Assembly: GCA_021299635.1 (NCBI GenBank)
Contig: JAJTFA010000001.1
Span: 409,842-473,841 of the forward strand
Length of the DNA: 64,000 bases
Direction of reading: 5' to 3'
DNA from: Sphingobacteriales bacterium
GTDB taxonomy: Bacteria; Bacteroidota; Bacteroidia; UKL13-3
A program made the translations under genes and the position numbers. Shown here in pieces: positions 58,254 to 64,000 of this stretch. Below the pieces are notes generated by a model that searched no databases, had not been told where the DNA came from, and saw only the letters and a program-made list of their open reading frames with translations. Every line of letters starts with the position of its first letter. The first letter of the stretch is position 1.

Positions 58254-59423
58254 TTAATCAGTCCTTTCAGCCAATTTATTTCCCATCATTTGCGCTAATA
58301 TAACAACCCAAAGCACAATACAAGGAACAGCTTTAAGTACATACGGTTCTACCCATTCCTTTCTAATCACCCTTGGAAACAAATCGGTTGGAGAGAGGCA
58401 GGTTAATATAAAAAGCAATACAACAAATGCAAGCAACATCTTGCTTGGTTTAATGCCAAACAACCAAACTGCTGCACCTGCTACTGCAATGATAAAGGTA
58501 GAGGATTCGGCTTTATGATTGAAAATAATTACCCAGATCATGATAGAAGCCAGCATGGCTTTGCGAAAGATGATACTACCATATTGATTTTTTTTTATGA
58601 GCGGTAGCATAAGGAAGGCAGCACCTGATATAACAATGAATAGTTTTGGCGGATCAATCCCAAACCAGCTTTTAAGCCAACCCATCACAGACAATCCGTA
58701 GGATATGCTATGGTCATTTTGCAGCATATGCCACCAGCTTTTATAAAGAAAGATTAGCTGTTGTGGCGGTATTACAACAAGAGGTGCTAATAACAATATA
58801 ACAGACCAGATGATGCTCCATCGGATAAACTTTAATTTTCCGGGATATAGGAAAAATAGCGTAAACGCAACAACTCCAAATATTTTTATAAAGGCACTAA
58901 TTACTATAAACAAAGCAGCCAGATGGTTTTTTTGATTTTCAAATGCACTAAAGGTGAGGAGCATCAGTGCAGCAATGATGCTATTGGTTTGCGCACTTTG
59001 AATTGCAGTTAAATTTTCCTGCAAAACAAACCAAAGGGCAAACACCATCACTTTCTCTGTTACAAATTTGAATTTCTTTAAGGCATAGAATAGCAATATA
59101 CTGCTAAAGCAATTCCAAACAATTAAACTAAGCCAGTCGGGGAGAAGGGCAAATGGTGCCATAGCCAGCGCAAAAGTTGGACTATATTTAAATAGATCAT
59201 ATTGTTCCGAAGGATATATTATATATAAATCCTGCGAATGAATAAGATGAAAAAAGGCTTGTCTGAAAATAATGAAGTTGTTGTAGTGCTTATAAATATT
59301 CAGACCATTAAAGGGTTTATTTCCTAAAAAAATTAAATGAGCACTTGCAATGATTGCAGCCAATAGATATAAACCAAGCAATACGTTTACCGAGGTTGCA
59401 TATTGTTTAATCTTACTTGGCAT
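58254..59423 (-). CDS. GT87-type (DUF2029) membrane glycosyltransferase
   Basis: 389 residues with about ten hydrophobic segments. The early block FNGLNIYKHYNNFIIFRQA, LIHSQDLYIIYPSEQYDLFKYSPTFALAMAPFALLP fits GT-C-type enzymes of family GT87 (polyprenyl-phosphomannose-dependent in mycobacteria); the acidic residue expected in the first loop is within the N-terminal loops. Its sugar donor and acceptor are not known here. It converges on the preceding outer-membrane protein gene and lies 13 bp after pdxA, so the two may be in one transcript. Confidence 0.8.
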   Translation of the reverse strand: MPSKIKQYATSVNVLLGLYLLAAIIASAHLIFLGNKPFNGLNIYKHYNNFIIFRQAFFHLIHSQDLYIIYPSEQYDLFKYSPTFALAMAPFALLPDWLSLIVWNCFSSILLFYALKKFKFVTEKVMVFALWFVLQENLTAIQSAQTNSIIAALMLLTFSAFENQKNHLAALFIVISAFIKIFGVVAFTLFFLYPGKLKFIRWSIIWSVILLLAPLVVIPPQQLIFLYKSWWHMLQNDHSISYGLSVMGWLKSWFGIDPPKLFIVISGAAFLMLPLIKKNQYGSIIFRKAMLASIMIWVIIFNHKAESSTFIIAVAGAAVWLFGIKPSKMLLAFVVLLFILTCLSPTDLFPRVIRKEWVEPYVLKAVPCIVLWVVILAQMMGNKLAERTD

Positions 59424-59436
59424 GTTTTAAGTCTGA

Positions 59437-60504
59437 TTAAAAATCAATGCGAAATCGTTCTTTTCTAAGTGGCGTAAACGGCAATGAATTTTCCTGCAGT
59501 TTAAAGTTGTCATTTTTCCTTCTTACAATATCTATTGCGGCATAAATGGCATTTCTGAAAGATACTTCGCTGGCCTGATTTTTACCCGCTATTCCATAAG
59601 CCGTGCCGTGGTCCGGTGAAGTGCGCACAAAAGGAAGACCTGCTGTATAATTTATCCCATCTTCAAAAGCTATATACTTAAACGGAATTAAACCCTGATC
59701 ATGATACATGGCTAAAACCGCATCAAACTTATGGTGCTGTCTGGCTCCAAAAAAGCCGTCTGATGAATAAGGACCATATACAACCATGCCTTCTTCCTGT
59801 GCAGTTTTAACGGCCGGTAAAATAATATCTTTATCTTCATCACCTAGTAAGCCATTGTCGCCTGCATGCGGATTTAGCCCGAGCACGGCAATCTTAGGTT
59901 TGCTGATGCTGAAATCATCCTGAAGTGATTTTTTCATGATGCGCAGCTTACGTAAAATCAATTCGGTTTTTAGAACCTGAGCAACATCTTTAAGTGGTAT
60001 ATGAGCAGTTGCTAAACCAACCTTAATATCAGAATGAACGAGCATCATGATATAGTCATGCGTACCTGCTTGCTGGGCCAGATACTCTGTATGACCCTTA
60101 AATGGCAAGAGCTGATTATTTACGTTGTGTTTGTTTAACGGAGCTGTAACCAATGCATGTATTTTTCCTTCTTTTAAATCCTTTGTTGCCAATTCAAGCG
60201 AACGGAATGCATATTTACCTGCAGTTTCAGTTGATTCTCCTGGTTTAATTTCCACTTCATCATCCCAACAAACCAAAACATTTGATTTTTTTTGATGGAT
60301 TTGGTCAAGACTTTTTGCTATGTAAAGATTAAACTCATGATGACCCATCAGTTTTTTCCAGTAGGTAATAATCCTAGGCGAACCATATACCACAGGCGTA
60401 CAGTAGTCTGTAATACGGTTATCAAGCAATGTTTTTATAATTATTTCAACGCTTACGCCATTTACATCTCCAAGCGTTATTCCAATAATGGGTAGTTTAC
60501 TCAT
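59437..60504 (-). CDS. pdxA: 4-hydroxythreonine-4-phosphate dehydrogenase
   Basis: 355 residues. It oxidises 4-phosphohydroxythreonine in the DXP-dependent pyridoxal phosphate route. Marks: GITLGDVNGVSVEIIIK at the start, VTAPLNKHNVN, FKGHTEYLA (metal His), LGLNPHAGDNGLLGDED and the final MYHDQGLIPFKYIAFEDGIN, DHGTAYGIAGK. Length is normal. It is 14 bp from pepA upstream and 13 bp from the GT87 gene downstream, so pepA-pdxA-GT87 probably form an operon. Confidence 0.95.
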   Translation of the reverse strand: MSKLPIIGITLGDVNGVSVEIIIKTLLDNRITDYCTPVVYGSPRIITYWKKLMGHHEFNLYIAKSLDQIHQKKSNVLVCWDDEVEIKPGESTETAGKYAFRSLELATKDLKEGKIHALVTAPLNKHNVNNQLLPFKGHTEYLAQQAGTHDYIMMLVHSDIKVGLATAHIPLKDVAQVLKTELILRKLRIMKKSLQDDFSISKPKIAVLGLNPHAGDNGLLGDEDKDIILPAVKTAQEEGMVVYGPYSSDGFFGARQHHKFDAVLAMYHDQGLIPFKYIAFEDGINYTAGLPFVRTSPDHGTAYGIAGKNQASEVSFRNAIYAAIDIVRRKNDNFKLQENSLPFTPLRKERFRIDF

Positions 60505-60518
60505 TTTTCTTTTTAAAA

Positions 60519-61967
60519 TTATTTTGCAAGGTTTTTAATAAAATCAAATAGCAGTCGCACCCCAACACCTGTTCCGTTTTTACCTCTATAGCTGTCGGCT
60601 GCTGTATTCCAGGAAGGTCCTGCAATATCAAAGTGCATCCATGCGTAATCAGTAAATTTTTCCAAGAATTTTCCTGCGGTAATGGCACCTGCAATAGGGC
60701 CTCCAATATTTTTCATGTCGGCAATATCACTTTTAATGAGTTTGGCATATTCATCAAAAAATGGGAACTCAACTAATCTTTCATACACCTTATTGCCACT
60801 ATCTTTTAACTTATCTTTTTGTTTCTCATCTGCGGTCCCCATGCACACAATGCCATAGGGCCCAATAGCAGCAGCTGCGGCACCGGTTAATGTTGCAAAA
60901 TCAAGAACGAGTTCAGGTTTATATTTTTTAGCATAAGATAATGCGTCTGCAAGAATCATTCTTCCCTCAGCATCACTGTTAAGCATTTCAACCGTTTGGC
61001 CATCATACATTTTAATTACATCTCCAGGGGCATATGCATTTTCTCCTGGTCTGTTATCGGTTGCAGGCACCAAACCTATCACATGGCAATTCAAATTTGC
61101 CTTGGCTATTGCATACATGCTAGCTGCTACTGTTGCACCTCCGGCCATATCGCATTTCATGTAATCCATGCTGTTGGCAGTTGGTTTCAGGCTTAGCCCT
61201 CCTGTATCATACACCACACCTTTTCCAACCAAAACAATTGGCTTTTTGTTACGTGCTTTCTTTGGTTTCCATTCCATTATAGTAAAGGTGGGAGGTGTTT
61301 GACTTCCCATATTAACTGCTAAGAGCCCACCCATTTTTAAGGCCTCAATTTGTTTTTTGTTCAATACCTCTGCTTTAAAACCTGATTTCTTGCCAAGATC
61401 TTTCATCTCCTGTGCAAATGTTACTGCATTGAGGTAAGATTGCGGCTCATTTACCAGGTTGCGTGCTTTGTAAACGGCATCTGTTATAATTTGCAATTCG
61501 TTTGCTTCTTCCTGTTTAACATAGGTATGACTAAGCAGGATGTTTGTTAAGGTATTCTTCTCCTTCTTGTTACTTTTATATCGTAAGAACTGATAGTTGC
61601 TCAAGGCACAGCCCTCCGCTATGGCAAGTAGTTCTCCATTTTTTGTATTTACAAAACTACTTAGCTGAATGGCATCATATTTATGAGCGTTTATGGCAGA
61701 GGCAATCTTATTGCCAGTATTTCTTAACTCTTCCAATTGTTGCCAGTGGCTTTTTTTATCAAAGGCTTCTGTTAGCTGAATAAATACGAGTCTGTTAAAC
61801 TGATTCACCGTAATAAATTTCTCGTCTGCCTTTATCTTCTTATCTATGTAGGCAAGTTCACGTTTGTCGAATCCCGCACCATCCCAATTGCTTTTTTTGT
61901 TTGCAAGAAAAAACACCGACTGGCTATTGTTAATTTTGGTAAATGTTGAAATTTGTATGTGCGACAT
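60519..61967 (-). CDS. pepA: Leucyl aminopeptidase (M17 family)
   Basis: 482 residues. M17 two-metal aminopeptidase that removes N-terminal residues from peptides. The C-terminal catalytic domain has VGKGVVYDTGGLSLKP, KCDMAGGATV (metal-binding Lys and Asp), the signature NSDAEGRMILADAL (near residue 333), and the ending GTGVGVRLL. The N-terminal part is a poorly conserved M17 leader, which is normal. No signal peptide is seen, so it is cytoplasmic. Upstream on the minus strand a -7 match, TAGTTTTG (61990-61997), lies about 20 bp before the start, without a clear -33 box. Confidence 0.95.
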   Translation of the reverse strand: MSHIQISTFTKINNSQSVFFLANKKSNWDGAGFDKRELAYIDKKIKADEKFITVNQFNRLVFIQLTEAFDKKSHWQQLEELRNTGNKIASAINAHKYDAIQLSSFVNTKNGELLAIAEGCALSNYQFLRYKSNKKEKNTLTNILLSHTYVKQEEANELQIITDAVYKARNLVNEPQSYLNAVTFAQEMKDLGKKSGFKAEVLNKKQIEALKMGGLLAVNMGSQTPPTFTIMEWKPKKARNKKPIVLVGKGVVYDTGGLSLKPTANSMDYMKCDMAGGATVAASMYAIAKANLNCHVIGLVPATDNRPGENAYAPGDVIKMYDGQTVEMLNSDAEGRMILADALSYAKKYKPELVLDFATLTGAAAAAIGPYGIVCMGTADEKQKDKLKDSGNKVYERLVEFPFFDEYAKLIKSDIADMKNIGGPIAGAITAGKFLEKFTDYAWMHFDIAGPSWNTAADSYRGKNGTGVGVRLLFDFIKNLAK

Positions 61968-62147
61968 AATTAAATAAATCTTAAGTGAGCAAAACTATAA
62001 AAAAAACTGAGATGGAGGCGCTATTCTTGCAGTACGATTAAAATCAATGTTAATCGCAGGAGGCCTTATTTGAATTCAGCTGTGATTACCTGTGTTTAAA
62101 ATCAACAGCAATTTTGCCAATTCATAAACAATTTTACTTCTATTTGC

Positions 62148-62960
62148 ATGGTGCAAAAAAACAAGACCAAAAATAAGGTTGCGCCCAAAAAACACCTGGG
62201 GCAGCATTTTCTGAATGATGAAGCCATTGCTGATAACATTGCAAGAGCACTGATTGAAAAGAATTCCTGTAAACATGTACTGGAGATTGGTCCGGGTATG
62301 GGCGTGTTAACAAAGTACCTGCTAAAGGAAAATAGTTTTATAACACATGCTATTGATATTGACCATGAATCAGTATTATGGCTTCAGGAGCATTTCCCTC
62401 AGCTAACACCTAATTTAATTGAGGGCGATTTTTTGAAACTTGATTTAAAACAAGTCATAAACGAACCCTTCTCTCTTATTGGTAATTTCCCTTATAATAT
62501 TTCCTCTCAGATTGTTTTTAAAATGCTGGATAACCGTAAACAGATTCCATTCATGGTAGGAATGTTTCAAAAAGAAGTAGCAGAGCGTTTTTGTGCTGCT
62601 CCGCGGCATAAAGAGTATGGGATTTTAAGTGTTTTAACGCAGGCTTATTATGAGGCCGAATATTTATTTACTGTGGATGAGCATGTTTTTACACCTCCAC
62701 CAAAGGTAAAATCCGGAGTAATAAGGTTAAAGTTGCGCAATGAAGAGCCTGATATCGAACAATCACTTCTCTTTAGAACTGTTAAGGTTGCATTTAATCA
62801 GCGTAGAAAAAAATTAAGAAATGCTTTACAACAATTTCAGTTAAATGACTCAATATTGCAGCAAGTCGGGTTTATTGATAAAAGAGCGGAAGAATTAAGC
62901 ATTTCCGATTTTATTCACTTAAGTAAACTGATTGAGCAACATGGAAAAACGCACGATTGA
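62148..62960 (+). CDS. rsmA: 16S rRNA (adenine(1518)-N6/adenine(1519)-N6)-dimethyltransferase
   Basis: 270 residues. RsmA/KsgA methylates two adjacent adenines in the 3'-terminal helix of 16S rRNA. Motifs: PKKHLGQHFLNDEAIADNI, VLEIGPGMGVLTKYLL (SAM-binding), IGNFPYNISSQIVFKML (catalytic NxPY-type NFPY) and VFTPPPKVKSGVIRL. It is divergent from pepA; the 180 bp between them shows nothing obvious except the -7 element noted for pepA. Its end overlaps the start of mgtE by 20 bp. Confidence 0.97.
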   Translation: MVQKNKTKNKVAPKKHLGQHFLNDEAIADNIARALIEKNSCKHVLEIGPGMGVLTKYLLKENSFITHAIDIDHESVLWLQEHFPQLTPNLIEGDFLKLDLKQVINEPFSLIGNFPYNISSQIVFKMLDNRKQIPFMVGMFQKEVAERFCAAPRHKEYGILSVLTQAYYEAEYLFTVDEHVFTPPPKVKSGVIRLKLRNEEPDIEQSLLFRTVKVAFNQRRKKLRNALQQFQLNDSILQQVGFIDKRAEELSISDFIHLSKLIEQHGKTHD

Positions 62961-64000
62961 TCAGTCATATGTAAAGTATGTAAAGCAACTACTGGAGCAG
63001 CAGAGTAATGAAAATATTACTTCACTGTTGCATAGCATGTATGCACAGGATATTGCAGAACTGCTGGATAAAGTGCAGTCAGATGAGGCGCGCTTGCTTA
63101 TGAGCATGGTAGAGAAAGACAAAATTATAAAAGTGCTGGTTGAGATGGAGGAGAATGTTCGTGAGTCCTTTCTCTCGGCTTACTCGCCTAAAGATATTGC
63201 GGATGAGTTCATTCAGAATATGGATTCAGATGATGCTGCTTATATTCTAAATCAATTACCTGTTAAAGAAAAAGAGGATGTAATTGCCAGTTTAACCGAT
63301 ATAGCCTATGCATCAAGCCTTCTTTCCTTACTCAGTTATGAGGAGCATACGGCAGGTAGTTTAATGGCTGTTGAATTGGTAAAAGCCAACGTAGAGTGGA
63401 CAGTTGGACAATGCGTTGAAGAAATACGCAGGCAGGCCGAAAATGTAGATCCCATTTACGTGGTTTATGTGGTAGATTATTACGAACGTTTGCTGGGTAT
63501 TATTACTTTAAAAAACCTCATTCTTGCTAATCCTGATTTGCCTTTAGCAAATGTTTATAACAAAGAGGTTATCTCTGTTTCTACATCAACAGATTCTGAA
63601 GAAATAGCAAACTTATTTAAGAAATATGATCTGGTAGTTTTGCCTGTTGTAAACGCTCTTGGACAATTGGCGGGGCGCATCACAGTAGATGACGTAGTTG
63701 AGGTGATTAAGGAAGAAGCCAAAGAAGACTACCAATTAATGTCAGGTATCACCGAAGATGTTGATGCAACCGATAAAGTATGGGTGCTTTCCAGAGCCCG
63801 TCTTCCCTGGCTGCTTATCGGTTTGCTTGGTGGCATAGCTTCATCACGTTTTATTGAAGTTTATGAAAATGAAATTCAGATTCATCCTGAAATGGCGTTC
63901 TTTATGCCACTAATTGCGGCTATGGGAGGAAATGCTGGCGTGCAATCTTCTGCCATAGTGGTGCAGGGGCTTGCCAATAATACCTTGGGAACAAAAAATA
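62941..64000 (+). CDS. mgtE: Magnesium transporter MgtE, C-terminus beyond window
   Basis: Open from the ATG at 62941 to the right edge (353 residues, unfinished). The MgtE N-domain occupies the first 130 or so residues (LHSMYAQDIAELLDKV, LLSYEEHTAGSLMAVELVK), then a CBS pair (PIYVVYVVDYYERLLGIITL and VVLPVVNALGQLAGRITVDD), a linker helix and the first membrane segments (ARLPWLLIGLLGGIASS, MPLIAAMGGNAGVQSSA). The N-domain and CBS pair gate the channel in response to Mg2+. It overlaps rsmA by 20 bp, a strong sign of co-transcription. Confidence 0.95.
   Translation, partial: MEKRTIDQSYVKYVKQLLEQQSNENITSLLHSMYAQDIAELLDKVQSDEARLLMSMVEKDKIIKVLVEMEENVRESFLSAYSPKDIADEFIQNMDSDDAAYILNQLPVKEKEDVIASLTDIAYASSLLSLLSYEEHTAGSLMAVELVKANVEWTVGQCVEEIRRQAENVDPIYVVYVVDYYERLLGIITLKNLILANPDLPLANVYNKEVISVSTSTDSEEIANLFKKYDLVVLPVVNALGQLAGRITVDDVVEVIKEEAKEDYQLMSGITEDVDATDKVWVLSRARLPWLLIGLLGGIASSRFIEVYENEIQIHPEMAFFMPLIAAMGGNAGVQSSAIVVQGLANNTLGTKN

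Overview
The window looks like chromosomal backbone of a Bacteroidota bacterium (Chitinophagia/Sphingobacteriia-like; the order cannot be fixed from sequence alone). Reasons: promoters of the TTTG / TAnnTTTG type, almost no Shine-Dalgarno sequences except a very strong one before rpsU, proteins with signal peptides plus C-terminal type IX secretion (T9SS) sorting domains, PorV/PorQ-like and other outer-membrane barrels, a membrane pyrophosphatase, and the tRNA-tuf-tRNA(Trp)-secE-nusG-rplKAJL-rpoBC block. Coding density is high; no IS element, prophage, CRISPR array or rRNA was seen.

Layout. 1-7260 (minus): the N-terminal 2420 residues of a giant secreted repeat protein whose C-terminus lies off the left edge, built from Calx-beta-like, SprB-like and Ig-like modules and three in-frame tandem repeat families (240, 282 and 285 bp). 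7467-10387 (minus): 2-oxoacid:ferredoxin oxidoreductase KorAB. 10536-18124: a small asparaginase-domain protein, GDP-fucose synthesis (gmd, fcl), a secreted heparinase II/III-like lyase, a flippase-like membrane protein and a secreted nuclease-fold protein. 18287-18894: rplU-rpmA. 19057-23671 (minus): CorA with a small secreted protein, and a PorV/PorQ-like protein coupled to a helix-hairpin-helix plus barrel protein. 23758-26280: pyrophosphatase HppA with an unusual Cys/His-rich tail. 26354-29973: an exported PLP enzyme, a cold-shock protein, rpsU, xerC/D and hpf. 30241-43557: tRNA cluster (Thr, Tyr, two broken Gly copies, Gly, Thr), tuf, tRNA-Trp, secE, nusG, rplKAJL, rpoBC. 43616-50049: lipoproteins, a DUF3467 protein, carA, a methyltransferase, eno, fabD and queD. 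50052-58224: hldD, a very large NtrY-like histidine kinase and a 1168-residue outer-membrane protein, each overlapping the next. 58254-64000: a GT87-type membrane glycosyltransferase, pdxA, pepA, rsmA and the start of mgtE.

Most of the window is housekeeping. The best candidates for something new are: (i) two exact 109-bp tandem units between tRNA-Tyr and tRNA-Gly, each a 5' piece of tRNA-Gly with a palindrome in its D-loop; (ii) the 14-cysteine, His-ended tail on HppA, together with an atypical residue at its ion-gate position; (iii) a probable DNA-binding HhH domain on an outer-membrane barrel; (iv) the strong SD on rpsU, fitting bS21-based autoregulation; (v) the kinase/outer-membrane protein pair; (vi) the giant repeat protein. 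Functions given for hypothetical proteins are inferences from sequence reading; no database search was run.
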